Below, piece after piece: positions 16,038 to 24,968 of a stretch of 64,000 bases of DNA. The stretch is from Streptomyces sp. TS71-3 (lineage in GTDB: Bacteria; Actinomycetota; Actinomycetes; Streptomycetales; Streptomycetaceae): assembly GCF_018327685.1 (NCBI RefSeq), contig NZ_BNEL01000003.1:3224001-3288000 (forward strand), in the 5' to 3' direction. The notes beneath the pieces were generated by a model. The model saw only the letters and a program-made list of their open reading frames with translations. It was not told the origin of the DNA and did not search any database. Each line of letters starts with the position of its first letter. Positions within the stretch are counted from its first letter, which is position 1. A program made the translations under genes and the position numbers.

Positions 16038-17198
16038 CTACGCCCCCCATCCGGCCTGCGTCCCGCCCACGCGGTCCGCGACGATGTGCTCCTGCCAGCC
16101 CGACGCACGGTAGGCCGCGAGCGGGTCCGGGTCGAGCCCGGCGTCGGTGCGCACCTCGGCGAGCAGCGGGCGCACATCCGTGTTGTACGCGTCCATCACC
16201 ACCGCGTTCGCGCCCAGCACGTCGCCCGCGAGCTGCGCCTCCTTCAGCGCCTCGGCGTCCACCAGCAGGGCCTTCGCCGTCGCCTCCTGGACGTTCATCA
16301 CCGAGCGGATGATCGCCGGGATCTTGGGCTCGATGTTGTGGCACTGGTCGAGCATGAAGGCGATCCCGGCGTCGAGGCCGCCGCCGCGCACCACCTCGTA
16401 CATGATCCTGAAGAGCTGGAACGGGTCCGCCGCGCCCACCATCAGGTCGTCGTCCGCGTAGAAGCGGGAGTTGAAGTCGAAGCCGCCGAGCCTCTCCTCG
16501 CGGAGCAGGAAGGCGACGATGAACTCGATGTTGGTGCCCGGCGCGTGGTGCCCGGTGTCCACCACGACCTGCGCCTTCGGCCCGAGCTTCAGGCAGTGCG
16601 CGTAGGCGGTGCCCCAGTCCGGCACGTCGGTGGCGTAGAAGGCGGGCTCGAAGAGCTTGTACTCCAGCAGCATCCGCTGGCCGTCGCCCAGCCGCTCGTA
16701 CACCGCGGCCAGGGCTTCGGCGAACCGGTCCTGGCGGGCGTGCAGGTCGTCCTGGCCCGGGTAGTTGGTGCCGTCGGAGAACCACAGCTTCAGGTCGCGC
16801 GAGCCGGTGGCGTCCATGATGTCGACGCACTCCAGCAGGTGGCCGAGCGCCTTGCGGCGGACGGCCGGGTCCGGGTTGGCGACGGAGCCGAGCTTGTAGT
16901 CGTCGTCCTGGAAGACGTTGGAGTTGATCGCCCCGAGCCCGAGGCCCCGCTCCTGTGCGTACGCCGCGAGGGCCGCGTAGTCGTCGACCCGGTCCCAGGG
17001 GATGTGGAGGGCCACCGTCGGCGCCACGCCGGTGTGCTCGTGGACCCGGGCGGCGTCGTCCAGCTTCTCCTGCGGGGTGCGGGGCACGCCTGGCTGGGCA
17101 AAAACCTTGAAGCGGGTGCCGGAGTTGCCGTAGGCCCAGGACGGTGTCTCGATGTGCTGGGCCGCCAGCGCCGCCTTCACGGTCGAGAGATCGGGCAT
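16038..17198 (-). CDS. rhaI: L-rhamnose isomerase
   Basis: The 386-residue protein is a TIM-barrel sugar isomerase of the Pseudomonas stutzeri RhaI type: [14 protein letters not shown] near the start, [44 protein letters not shown] and [13 protein letters not shown] carry the metal and substrate residues. It converts L-rhamnose to L-rhamnulose, the first catabolic step. The ATG at 17198 has AGAGGTGG upstream; 17222 would add eight residues that cover the operator and is less likely. It is the first gene of the leftward rhamnose run, facing the ABC importer genes. Confidence 0.93.
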   Translation of the reverse strand: MPDLSTVKAALAAQHIETPSWAYGNSGTRFKVFAQPGVPRTPQEKLDDAARVHEHTGVAPTVALHIPWDRVDDYAALAAYAQERGLGLGAINSNVFQDDDYKLGSVANPDPAVRRKALGHLLECVDIMDATGSRDLKLWFSDGTNYPGQDDLHARQDRFAEALAAVYERLGDGQRMLLEYKLFEPAFYATDVPDWGTAYAHCLKLGPKAQVVVDTGHHAPGTNIEFIVAFLLREERLGGFDFNSRFYADDDLMVGAADPFQLFRIMYEVVRGGGLDAGIAFMLDQCHNIEPKIPAIIRSVMNVQEATAKALLVDAEALKEAQLAGDVLGANAVVMDAYNTDVRPLLAEVRTDAGLDPDPLAAYRASGWQEHIVADRVGGTQAGWGA

Positions 17199-17208
17199 GT
17201 GCCACCTC

Positions 17209-17221
17209 TGAAAACGATTCA
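17209..17221. promoter_or_regulatory. Operator-like site upstream of rhaI
   Basis: TGAAAACGATTCA on the plus strand, read leftward as GGATTGAATCGTTTTCA, lies between the predicted rhaI promoter and the start codon. It shares GATTGAATC-N-TTT and the TGAA/TTCA ends with the site at 17366-17377. LacI-family proteins bind such imperfect palindromes. Confidence 0.6.
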
Positions 17222-17236
17222 ATCCAATGTCAAGGA

Positions 17237-17265
17237 ACTCTGGCCCTGATTGCGGCTGGCGTCAA
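17237..17265 (-). promoter_or_regulatory. Predicted vegetative promoter for the rhaI operon
   Basis: On the minus strand TTGACG (17265-17260) and CAGAGT (17242-17237) are exactly 17 bases apart, close to the streptomycete TTGACN/TAGRRT consensus. Start of transcription would fall near 17230, so the operator at 17221-17209 lies just inside the transcript. Confidence 0.55.
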
Positions 17266-17322
17266 GGCCCCGGAGTTTATGGATTGTTCATGGTGAGGTA
17301 CGTGAAGGCGCTGCGCTCACCC

Positions 17323-17351
17323 TTGACGGGGCCTTCGTTGGAGGCTAGCTT
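17323..17351 (+). promoter_or_regulatory. Predicted vegetative promoter for the rhamnose importer operon
   Basis: TTGACG (17323-17328) and TAGCTT (17346-17351) are 17 bases apart. The related operator begins 15 bases after the -10 element, the mirror image of the arrangement on the other strand. Confidence 0.6.
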
Positions 17352-17365
17352 CCCGGGCACTTGAT

Positions 17366-17377
17366 TGAATCATTTCA
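17366..17377. promoter_or_regulatory. Operator-like site upstream of the rhamnose importer
   Basis: TGAATCATTTCA, preceded by TTGAT, has perfect TGAA/TTCA arms and repeats the GATTGAATC core of the rhaI site in the direction of transcription. The likely binder is the LacI-family product encoded at the end of this operon. Confidence 0.6.
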
Positions 17378-17557
17378 TGACAGTGGGCCCTGGACGCCGG
17401 CCCTGTCGGCTGCCGGCGGCGGACCCCGGCCGGGCTGCCCCGCGGGCTGGCGCGTCCGGCGCGGTCAGGTGGCCCGGGGCGGTCGGGGAGCCCGGGGCGG
17501 CCGCGGGCCGCCGGCGGTACGCCGCACCGCAGATCGCTCGTGGAGTGGAGTCGCAGC

Positions 17558-19165
17558 ATGACCCGATCGGAGCCGGACGCCGTTCCGGTGCTCGCGCTGG
17601 AGGGGGTGAGCAAGTCCTTCGGTGCCGTGCGCGCGCTCAGGGACGTGTCCCTGCGGCTGTACGCGGGCGAGGTGCACGCCCTGGCGGGGGAGAACGGCGC
17701 GGGCAAGTCCACGCTCATCAAGACCCTGGCGGGGGTGCACCGCCCGGACGCCGGCACGGTGCTGCTGGACGGCAGCCCGGTCGTCCTGCACGGCCCGGCC
17801 GACGCCCGGGACGCCGGGGTGGCCGTGATCTACCAGGAACCCACCCTCTTTCCCGACCTGTCGGTGGCCGAGAACATCTTCATGGGCCGCCATCCGCGCC
17901 GCTCCCTGCGCCGGGTCGACCACCGGGCGGCGGGCACCGCGGCGGCGGAGCTGTTCACCCGCCTCGGCGTGCCGCTGGACCCCGACCAGCCCGCGCGCGG
18001 CCTGTCCATCGCCGACCAGCAGATCGTCGAGATAGCCAAGGCGCTCTCCTTCGACGCCCGCGTCCTGATCATGGACGAGCCCACCGCCGCCCTCACCGGC
18101 AGCGAGGTCGCCCGGCTCTTCGGGGTGGTGCGCGCCCTGCGCGAGCACGGCGCGGCCGTGCTGTTCATCTCGCACCGGCTGGAGGAGATCTTCCGGCTCT
18201 GCCAGCGGGTGACGACGCTGCGGGACGGCGCCGTGGTGGCCACCGATCCACTGGGCGAGTTCCAGGATCCGGCGGAGCACGCCGGCCAAGGCCCTGACGC
18301 CTCCACGCCGGCCCCGGGTGGCCTCACCGAGGACGCACTGGTGCGCCGGATGGTCGGCCGCGACCTCGACGAGCTGTACCCCAAGCAGGACACCCGGGTC
18401 GGCGAGGTCGCCCTCGACGTGCGGCGGCTGACCCGCGAAGGCGTCTTCACCGACGTGTCGTTCACCGTCCGGCACGGCGAGATCGTCGGTCTTGCGGGCC
18501 TCGTCGGCGCCGGCCGCAGCGAGGTGGCGCGGGCCGTGTTCGGCGTGGACCGCTGGGACGCGGGCTCGGTGCACGTGGACGGCAGGCCGCTCGTCAACGG
18601 CGCGCCGAGCACCGCGATGGCCGCGGGGCTCGCCCTCGTCCCCGAGGACCGCCGCGCACAGGGCCTGGTGATGGGCATGTCCATCGAGCGGAACATCAAC
18701 CTGACCGCGCTGACCGCCCCCACCGGCCGCGACAGGACGGTCCGCGGCGGGCTGATGCACCGCGGCGCCGAGCGCAGCCGGGCCCTCGACTGGGCGGTGC
18801 GGCTCCAGGTGAGGTACGCGCGCCTGGCGGACGCCGTCGGCACCCTGTCCGGCGGCAACCAGCAGAAGGTCGTCCTCGCCAAGTGGCTGGCCACCGGGCC
18901 CCGGGTGCTGATCGTCGACGAGCCCACGCGCGGCATCGACGTGGGCACCAAGGCCGAGGTGCACCGGCTGCTGTCGGGGCTCGCCGCCGACGGGGTCGCG
19001 GTCCTGATGATCTCGTCCGACCTCCCCGAGATCCTCGGCATGGCCGACCGGGTGCTGGTGATGCACGAGGGCCGGCTGACCGCCGAGATCCCGAGAGCGG
19101 AGGCCACCGAGGAGTCGGTGATGGCCGCCGCGACCGGCCGGGACGCGGGGAGGGCGGCGGCGTGA
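17558..19165 (+). CDS. rhaT: Sugar ABC importer ATPase, duplicated domains (rhamnose type)
   Basis: The 535-residue protein has two ATPase domains, as in RbsA/XylG-type sugar importers. The first has a Walker [10 protein letters not shown] near residue 45, signature LSIADQQ and Walker [12 protein letters not shown]; the second has the altered LVGAGRSE loop in place of Walker A, then LSGGNQQKV and [12 protein letters not shown]. It powers sugar uptake from the cytoplasmic face. A loose Ala/Pro-rich linker lies around residues 237-255. The ATG at 17558 is preferred to a GTG at 17540. The stop overlaps the GTG of the next gene, so the subunits are co-translated. Rhamnose specificity is inferred from the divergent rhaI operon. 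Confidence 0.88.
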   Translation: MTRSEPDAVPVLALEGVSKSFGAVRALRDVSLRLYAGEVHALAGENGAGKSTLIKTLAGVHRPDAGTVLLDGSPVVLHGPADARDAGVAVIYQEPTLFPDLSVAENIFMGRHPRRSLRRVDHRAAGTAAAELFTRLGVPLDPDQPARGLSIADQQIVEIAKALSFDARVLIMDEPTAALTGSEVARLFGVVRALREHGAAVLFISHRLEEIFRLCQRVTTLRDGAVVATDPLGEFQDPAEHAGQGPDASTPAPGGLTEDALVRRMVGRDLDELYPKQDTRVGEVALDVRRLTREGVFTDVSFTVRHGEIVGLAGLVGAGRSEVARAVFGVDRWDAGSVHVDGRPLVNGAPSTAMAAGLALVPEDRRAQGLVMGMSIERNINLTALTAPTGRDRTVRGGLMHRGAERSRALDWAVRLQVRYARLADAVGTLSGGNQQKVVLAKWLATGPRVLIVDEPTRGIDVGTKAEVHRLLSGLAADGVAVLMISSDLPEILGMADRVLVMHEGRLTAEIPRAEATEESVMAAATGRDAGRAAA

Positions 19166-20202
19166 CGCTCACCCAGCGGCCTCCCGCGCCCGCCGCGGGC
19201 CGGGAACGCAGCGGCGCCACCCGGCTCGTGGACCGGGTCTTCCGGATGCGCGAACTCGCCATCTTCGTGGTCTTCCTGGTGATGATCGCGATCACCCAGG
19301 CAGGCAACAGCCACTTCCTGTCCGAACAGGGCGTCAAGGACCTGCTGCTGAACGCCACCATCCTGGTGCTGGTGGCCACCGGGCAGGCCCTGGTGGTGAT
19401 CTCCCGCAACGTCGACCTGTCGGTCGGCTCCACCCTCGGCATCAGCGCCTTCGCCGCGGGCGACTACCTCCAGGGCGGCGGGGACTCCCTGCTCGCGCTG
19501 CTGCTGGCGGTCGCGCTCGGCGCCGGCTGCGGGCTGCTGAACGGCGCGCTCGTCAGCCTCGGCCAGGTGCCCGCGCTCGTGGTGACGCTGGGCACGCTGT
19601 ATGTCATCCGCGGCGTGGACTCGATCTGGGTGGGCTCCCGGCAGATCACCGCCTCCGACCTGCCGGGCGGCTTCACCGACTTCGGCTCCGGCGGGCTCGG
19701 CGCGGTGCCCTACCTGGCGCTGATCGCCCTCGTCCTGGTGGCCGCCGTCGCGTACTACCTGCGGAACTTCAGCGGCGGCCGCGAGCTGTACGCGCTGGGT
19801 TCCAACCCCGAGGCCGCGCGGCTGGCCGGAATCCAGGTGCGCCGCAGGATCCTCACCGCGTACATCGCCTGCGGAGCGCTCGCCGGGCTCGCCGGCGCCC
19901 TCTACCTCGCCCGGTTCGGCAACGTCGACTCCGCCACGGGAAACGGCTACGAACTCACCGTCGTCAGTGCCGTCGTGGTCGGCGGCGTCGCTTTCACCGG
20001 CGGCTCCGGCAGCGCCTACGGCGCGGCACTCGGCGCGCTGCTGCTCACCTCGATCAACAGCGTGCTGCCCGCCCTCGGCGTCAGCTCCGTGTGGGTGCTC
20101 GCCATCAACGGCGTGCTGCTGGTTCTCGCCATCGCCGTGGACCGGGTGGTCGCCCTGCGCCTGGCCGCGGCCCTGAAGAAGAGGAACGCCCGCCATGGCT
20201 GA
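19162..20202 (+). CDS. rhaP: Sugar ABC importer permease, RbsC-type
   Basis: The 346-residue membrane protein has about eight to ten hydrophobic segments and the ribose-type permease signature: [18 protein letters not shown] near residue 85, [14 protein letters not shown] near residue 215, and [14 protein letters not shown] near residue 275. It forms half of the import channel. The GTG at 19162 overlaps the ATPase gene stop (GTGA). Its own stop overlaps the next permease gene by eight bases. Tight coupling and the neighbouring catabolic genes point to L-rhamnose as cargo; ribose-like pentoses are the alternative. Confidence 0.88.
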   Translation: MTLTQRPPAPAAGRERSGATRLVDRVFRMRELAIFVVFLVMIAITQAGNSHFLSEQGVKDLLLNATILVLVATGQALVVISRNVDLSVGSTLGISAFAAGDYLQGGGDSLLALLLAVALGAGCGLLNGALVSLGQVPALVVTLGTLYVIRGVDSIWVGSRQITASDLPGGFTDFGSGGLGAVPYLALIALVLVAAVAYYLRNFSGGRELYALGSNPEAARLAGIQVRRRILTAYIACGALAGLAGALYLARFGNVDSATGNGYELTVVSAVVVGGVAFTGGSGSAYGAALGALLLTSINSVLPALGVSSVWVLAINGVLLVLAIAVDRVVALRLAAALKKRNARHG

Positions 20203-21355
20203 CAGCTCCCCGAAGCGTGCCGTCCGCCCGAGCGACCCGCGCGACGCCCCGCCGCGGGACGGGACACGCCCTGAGATCGGGACACCCGCGCCGGGCGAGG
20301 GGCGGCCGCCGGGCGCCGGGGGCCTGCCGGGTGCCGTCCGAGGCGCCGGTGCCCTGCGCTGGGACGGCGTCGTGGGCGCGCTGCTCGTCGTCCTGCTGGT
20401 GCTCTCCTTCGCCTTCGTGGACGGCTTCGGAAACGCCCTCAACCTCTCGTTCCTGATCGGCAACACCCTGCCCATCGCGCTGATCGCGCTGCCGATGACG
20501 CTGCTGGTGGTGGCCGGCGAGATCGACCTGTCGGTGGCGTCGACGGCCGGGCTCAGCGGCGCCGTCATGGGCGCGCTGTGGAACGCCGGCATGGCCATCG
20601 AGACGATCATCCCGATCTGCCTGCTCCTCGGCGTCGTCTGCGGTCTGGTCAACGGCCTGCTGGTGACCCGGCTCGGGCTGCCCTCGCTCGCCGTCACCAT
20701 CGGCACCCTCGCCGCGTACCGGGGTGTCGCGCAGATCGTCCTCGGCTCCGACGCCGTCACCGACTTCCCGGGCCAGTACCTGGACTTCGCCTCCGGCAGG
20801 ATCGGCGGCAGCTTCGTGCCGTACACCTTCGTGCCGTTCCTGGTGCTGCTCGCCGTCGCCGTCGTGGTGCTGCACGTCACGCCGTTCGGCCGCGCTCTGT
20901 TCGCTATAGGCGCCAACGAGGAGGCCGCGCGGTTCGCCGGGATCCGCGTCAAGCGGCACAAGGTGTGGCTGTTCACGGCCACCGGGCTGATGTCCGCGCT
21001 CACCGGCGTCTTCTGGGCGCTGCACTACGCGAGCGCCCGGTACGACAACGCCACCGGCCTCGAACTCTCCGTCGTCGCCGCCGTGCTGCTCGGCGGCATC
21101 GACTTCGACGGCGGGCGGGGCACCCTCGGGGGCGCCATCGCCGGGGTCTTCCTGCTCGGCGGGCTCCAGAACGCCATGAGCCTGCTGAACGTCTCGGCGC
21201 AGTCCCAGATCGTGGTCACCGGTGTGCTGCTGGTCGTCTCCGTGCTCGGCCCGCGCGTCGCCCGGCAGATCGCCGCAAGGCCCGCCACCGTCCCCGCTCC
21301 GGGGACCGGGCACCTCCCGCACCACCTCCCAGGCACGTCCGAAAGGGACCGATGA
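20195..21355 (+). CDS. rhaQ: Second sugar ABC importer permease, RbsC-type
   Basis: The 386-residue protein starts with about 60 polar, Pro/Gly/Arg-rich residues and then follows the RbsC pattern: VVAGEIDLSVASTAGLSG near residue 108, AIGANEEAARFAGIRVK near residue 238 and LLGGIDFDGGRGTLGG near residue 300. Two different permease genes in series are typical of rhamnose (RhaP/RhaQ) and autoinducer-2 systems. The ATG at 20195 overlaps the preceding gene by eight bases. The long polar N-terminus is unusual for this family and part of the low-complexity pattern seen through the window. Confidence 0.88.
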   Translation: MADSSPKRAVRPSDPRDAPPRDGTRPEIGTPAPGEGRPPGAGGLPGAVRGAGALRWDGVVGALLVVLLVLSFAFVDGFGNALNLSFLIGNTLPIALIALPMTLLVVAGEIDLSVASTAGLSGAVMGALWNAGMAIETIIPICLLLGVVCGLVNGLLVTRLGLPSLAVTIGTLAAYRGVAQIVLGSDAVTDFPGQYLDFASGRIGGSFVPYTFVPFLVLLAVAVVVLHVTPFGRALFAIGANEEAARFAGIRVKRHKVWLFTATGLMSALTGVFWALHYASARYDNATGLELSVVAAVLLGGIDFDGGRGTLGGAIAGVFLLGGLQNAMSLLNVSAQSQIVVTGVLLVVSVLGPRVARQIAARPATVPAPGTGHLPHHLPGTSERDR

Positions 21356-22443
21356 TGTTCTCTCCCGCACTGCGCCGCGCCGGCGTCGCATTCGCCGCGA
21401 TCACCTCCCTCGCCCTGGCCTCCACGGCGTGCGGCGGCACCACCAAGGACTCGGTCGAGCACGACAGCTCGGGAAAGGCCGCGGGATCGGGTGCCAAGGC
21501 CGACCCGAACGCTGCCACCAAGAAGGGCCTGAAGGTCGCCTTCCTGCCCAAGCAGGTCAACAACCCGTACTTCACCGTCGCCGACAAGGGCGGCGAGAAG
21601 GCCCTCGGCCAACTCGGCTCCACCTACCGGGAGACCGGGCCGAACAGCGCCACCGACACGTCCGGCCAGGTCTCCTACGTCAACACCCTGACGCAGCAGC
21701 AGGTCGACGCCATGGCCGTGTCCGCGCAGGACCCGGGCGCGCTGTGCACCGCGCTGAAGCAGGCCATGAAGAACGGCATCAAGGTGGTGACCTACGACTC
21801 CGACACCAACCCCGACTGCCGCAACGTCTTCATCTCCCAGGCCAGTGCCGAGGCCATCGGCCGCACCCAGATCCAGCAGATCGCCAAGCAGATCGGCTAC
21901 AAGGGCGAGATCGCGATCCTGTCGGCCGCGCAGACCGCGACCAACCAGAACACCTGGATCTCGTACATGAAGGACGAGCTGAAGAAGCCCCAGTACAAGA
22001 ACGTGAAGCTGGTCAAGACCGCCTACGGCAACGACGACGCCCAGCAGTCCTTCCAGCAGACCCAGGGCCTCCTGCAGGAGCACCCGAAGCTCGCCGGGAT
22101 CGTCTCCCCGACGACGGTCGGCATCAAGGCGGCCGCCCAGTACCTGTCCGGCTCCAAGTACAAGGGGAAGGTCCGCCTCACCGGCCTCGGCACCCCCAAC
22201 GACATGCGCCAGTACGTGAAGAACGGCACCGTCGAGGCCTTCGAGCTGTGGGACCCCACCAAGCTGGGCGCCCTCGCCGCGCACGCCGCCGTGGCCCTGG
22301 CCTCCGGCCAGATCACCGGCGCGCAGGGCGAGACGCTGAAGGCCGGTGACATGGGCAGCTTCACCGTCGGCGCCAAGGGCGTGATCGACCTCGGCCAGCC
22401 GACCGTCTTCGACGCGAAGAACATCGACCAGTACAGGTTCTGA
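21352..22443 (+). CDS. rhaS: Sugar-binding lipoprotein of the rhamnose importer
   Basis: The 363-residue protein has a lipoprotein signal with lipobox LASTAC (Cys27), so it is anchored outside the membrane. The mature part is a periplasmic-binding-protein type 1 fold: VAFLPKQVNNPYF near residue 63, AVSAQDPGALCTALKQA, VVTYDSDTNPDCRNVFI and VSPTTVGIKAAAQYL, matching the rhamnose-binding RhaS group. It captures the sugar for the two permeases. Tandem ATG codons at 21352 and 21355 overlap the upstream stop. The gene ends 124 bases before the regulator gene. Confidence 0.9.
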   Translation: MMFSPALRRAGVAFAAITSLALASTACGGTTKDSVEHDSSGKAAGSGAKADPNAATKKGLKVAFLPKQVNNPYFTVADKGGEKALGQLGSTYRETGPNSATDTSGQVSYVNTLTQQQVDAMAVSAQDPGALCTALKQAMKNGIKVVTYDSDTNPDCRNVFISQASAEAIGRTQIQQIAKQIGYKGEIAILSAAQTATNQNTWISYMKDELKKPQYKNVKLVKTAYGNDDAQQSFQQTQGLLQEHPKLAGIVSPTTVGIKAAAQYLSGSKYKGKVRLTGLGTPNDMRQYVKNGTVEAFELWDPTKLGALAAHAAVALASGQITGAQGETLKAGDMGSFTVGAKGVIDLGQPTVFDAKNIDQYRF

Positions 22444-22567
22444 AGACGGCGCCGGCCTGTGACGGTCTCTTCGCACGACGCGGGGCGCATACGCTGACAC
22501 CCAACCGGCCCGCGCCGCCCCCGCCCGCGCCGGGCCCACCGACGGCAGGACGGAGCAGGGACGAGAC

Positions 22568-23671
22568 ATGGTCGGCATCAAGGACGTGGCGCGGGACGCC
22601 GGGGTGTCGGTGGGCACCGTATCGAACGTGATCAACCGTCCCGATCTGGTGTCCGAGGAGACCCGCCGACGGGTGCAGTCCGTCATCGACCGCCTCGGCT
22701 ACGTCCGCAGCGAGTCCGCGCGCCAGCTCAGGGCCGGGCACAGCCGCATCATGGCGCTGCTCGTGCTCGACATGGGCAACCCGTTCTTCGTGGACGTGGC
22801 ACGCGGCGCCGAGCGCGCCGCCCGTGCGGCCGGTCTCGGCGTGATGGTCTGCAACAGCGCGCAGAACCCCGCGGAGGAGGCCGACTACCTCTCCCTCTTC
22901 GTCGAGCAGCGGGTCCGCGGCGTGCTGCTCACCCCTGCCGACGCGAGCGGCCGCAACATCGAGGCGTTCCGGCGGCACGGGATCCCCTTCGTGCTGGTGG
23001 ACCGTGTCGCGGAGGGCACCACGGAGTGCTCCGTCTCCGTCGACGACGTCGAGGGCGGCGCGCTGGCCGTACGGCACCTCGTGGATGTGGGGCACCGCCG
23101 CATCGCCTATGTGAGCGGCCCGCCGGGGCTCAACCAGGTCAGGGACCGCCGGGTGGGCGCGCTGCGTGCCCTCGCCGAGGCCGGGCTGCCGCCCGAGACC
23201 CTGCACGAGCTGCCGACCGAACGCCTCGACGTCGCGGCCGGCCGGGACGCCGGCGCCCGGCTGCTGGGCCTCGCCGACCGCCCCACCGCGGTCTTCTGCG
23301 CCAACGACCTGCTGGCGCTCGGCGTGCTCCAGGCGATGTTCGCGGCCGGGGTCCCGGTCCCCGACGAGGTGGCCATCGTCGGCTACGACGACATCGAGTT
23401 CGCCGCCGCGGCCGCGGTCCCGCTGACCTCGGTGCGCCAGCCCGCGGTCACCATGGGAGCGATGGCCGCGGAACTCCTCCTGGAGGAGACGGAGACGGGT
23501 GGTGCGGGGGTTGCGGGCGAGGGGATGGCCGGTGGGGGAGTCGCGGGTGCGGGGGCAGAGGGGGCAGCGGGTGCGGGAGCTGGTGGTGCGGGCGTGACGG
23601 GTCACGCGCACCGGCGGGTGGTGCTCCAGCCGGAGCTGGTGGTGCGGAGGTCGAGCCTGCGGCCTCGCTGA
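22568..23671 (+). CDS. rhaR: LacI-family transcriptional repressor, probable rhamnose regulator
   Basis: The 367-residue protein has an N-terminal LacI helix-turn-helix (VSVGTVSNVINRPDLVSEET at 13-32) and a sugar-binding core (LVLDMGNPFFVDVARGAE near residue 60, VFCANDLLALGVLQAMF, IVGYDDIEFAAAAAVPLTSVRQP). It most likely binds the two GATTGAATC sites between rhaI and the importer and is released by rhamnose or a phosphorylated product. The last 60 residues are odd: a Gly/Ala-rich run from about residue 312 to 343 splits the conserved tail, and its final codons lie in a degenerate repeat. Rhamnose role is inference from position; the symbol is therefore tentative. Confidence 0.85.
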   Translation: MVGIKDVARDAGVSVGTVSNVINRPDLVSEETRRRVQSVIDRLGYVRSESARQLRAGHSRIMALLVLDMGNPFFVDVARGAERAARAAGLGVMVCNSAQNPAEEADYLSLFVEQRVRGVLLTPADASGRNIEAFRRHGIPFVLVDRVAEGTTECSVSVDDVEGGALAVRHLVDVGHRRIAYVSGPPGLNQVRDRRVGALRALAEAGLPPETLHELPTERLDVAAGRDAGARLLGLADRPTAVFCANDLLALGVLQAMFAAGVPVPDEVAIVGYDDIEFAAAAAVPLTSVRQPAVTMGAMAAELLLEETETGGAGVAGEGMAGGGVAGAGAEGAAGAGAGGAGVTGHAHRRVVLQPELVVRRSSLRPR

Positions 23672-23793
23672 GGGGGTCGGGGTTGCGGCTTCGGTGGGGG
23701 TCGGGCCTGTGGCCTCGCTGCGGAGGGTCGGGCTTGCGGCTTCAGGGGAGAGCCGAGTCCGCGGGTTCAACGGGGAGGGTCGGGCCTGCGGCT
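23649..23793. repeat. Five degenerate copies of a GGTCGGGCCTGCGGCTTCG-like unit
   Basis: Related units start at 23649, 23675, 23699, 23726 and 23768, about 25 bases apart except the last. The first copy is the last coding part of the LacI gene; the others are downstream. No gene is seen between 23672 and 23951 otherwise. Confidence 0.7.
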
Positions 23794-23894
23794 TCGGTGG
23801 CGGAGGCCGAGGCCCCGGCCTCGGTCGGTGAGCGGGCTTGGCTTGTCCCGACCGCCCGCTCGCGAGGCCCGGCCGAGGTCTCTTTCAGAAGGGC

Positions 23895-23906
23895 AAGCGA
23901 CCGCTT
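23895..23906. promoter_or_regulatory. Palindromic operator-like site before the oxidoreductase operon
   Basis: AAGCG-AC-CGCTT has perfect five-base arms and runs into a TAGTAT -10-like element (23906-23911). Palindromes at this place are typical of TetR-type control of actinobacterial acyl-CoA genes; no TetR gene is in the window. Confidence 0.5.
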
Positions 23907-23951
23907 AGTATGTCGTGGAGCCCGGATCGACGACCTTCCGTGGAGGCCTCT

Positions 23952-24968
23952 ATGCCCCACATGCCGCCCATGCAGGCATGGCACGTGCACCACACCGGCG
24001 AGCCGCGCGAGGTGATGCGCCTCGCGGAGTCGGAGCCGCCGGTGCCGGGCGAGGGCCAGGTCCTGCTGAAGGTGCGCGCGGCGAGCGTCAACTTCCCCGA
24101 CGCGCTGCTGTGCCGCGGCGAGTACCAGGTGCGCCCGCCACTGCCGTTCACCCCCGGGGTGGAGGTCTGCGGGACGACCGAGGACGGCCGGCGCGTCATC
24201 GCCACGTGCGCCCTGCCGCACGGCGGCTTCGCCGAGTACGCCCTCGCGGACGCCGCGGGACTGCTGCCGGCACCCGAAGCGCTCGACGACGCGCAGGCCG
24301 CCGCGCTGCTCATCGCGTACCAGACAGGCTGGTTCGGCCTGCACCGCAGGGCCGGGCTGCGGGCGGGCGAGACGCTGCTGGTGCACGCGGCCGCCGGCGG
24401 CGTCGGCAGCGCCGCCGTCCAGCTCGGCAAGGCCGCCGGCGCCCGGGTCGTCGGCGTCGTCGGAGGCCCCGCGAAGGCCGAGGCGGCCCGGAGGCTCGGG
24501 TGCGACCTGGTGATCGACCGGCACTCCGACGACGTGGTCGCCGCCGTCAAGGAGTACACGGGCGGCAAGGGCGCGGACGTGGTCTACGACCCGGTGGGCG
24601 GTGAGGCATACACCCAGTCCACCAAGTGCGTCGCCTTCGAGGGCCGGATCGTGGTGGTCGGCTTCAGCAGCGGCACCATCCCGAGCCCGGCCCTCGGCCA
24701 CGTCCTGGTGAAGAACTACTCCGTCCTCGGCCTGCACTGGGGCCTGTACGCGGCCCGGTCCCCGAAGACGGTGCTGGAGTGCCACGACCGGCTCACCGCC
24801 CTGGTCGAGGAGGGCGCCGTCACCCCGCTGATCAGTGAACGGGTGCCGCTCACGGCCGCGGCCGACGCGGTCCAGCGGGTCGCGGACGGCACGACCACGG
24901 GGCGCGTGTGCGTCCTGCCCGCGGCGGCGGGCGAGGCCCTCGGCGCGGCGGACGGGGTGACGGCATGA
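23952..24968 (+). CDS. Zinc-type/quinone oxidoreductase (NADPH-dependent MDR superfamily)
   Basis: The 338-residue protein is a medium-chain reductase of the quinone oxidoreductase group: ASVNFPDALLCRGEYQ near residue 36, PFTPGVEVCG near 65, and the dinucleotide site VHAAAGGVGSAAVQLGKAAG near 143-162. No structural or catalytic zinc cysteines are visible, so it is a zinc-independent NADPH:quinone or enoyl reductase. The ATG at 23952 has GGAGG upstream. Its TGA overlaps the ATG of the next gene (ATGA), and that gene overlaps a second acyl-CoA dehydrogenase, so all three act in one fatty-acyl or branched-acid pathway. The substrate is unknown. Confidence 0.85.
   Translation: MPHMPPMQAWHVHHTGEPREVMRLAESEPPVPGEGQVLLKVRAASVNFPDALLCRGEYQVRPPLPFTPGVEVCGTTEDGRRVIATCALPHGGFAEYALADAAGLLPAPEALDDAQAAALLIAYQTGWFGLHRRAGLRAGETLLVHAAAGGVGSAAVQLGKAAGARVVGVVGGPAKAEAARRLGCDLVIDRHSDDVVAAVKEYTGGKGADVVYDPVGGEAYTQSTKCVAFEGRIVVVGFSSGTIPSPALGHVLVKNYSVLGLHWGLYAARSPKTVLECHDRLTALVEEGAVTPLISERVPLTAAADAVQRVADGTTTGRVCVLPAAAGEALGAADGVTA

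Noticed and set aside
9369..23671. A sugar-nucleotide or antibiotic deoxysugar cluster
   Set aside because: The genes are catabolic (isomerase, kinase, aldolase, importer); no thymidylyltransferase, dehydratase or glycosyltransferase is present.
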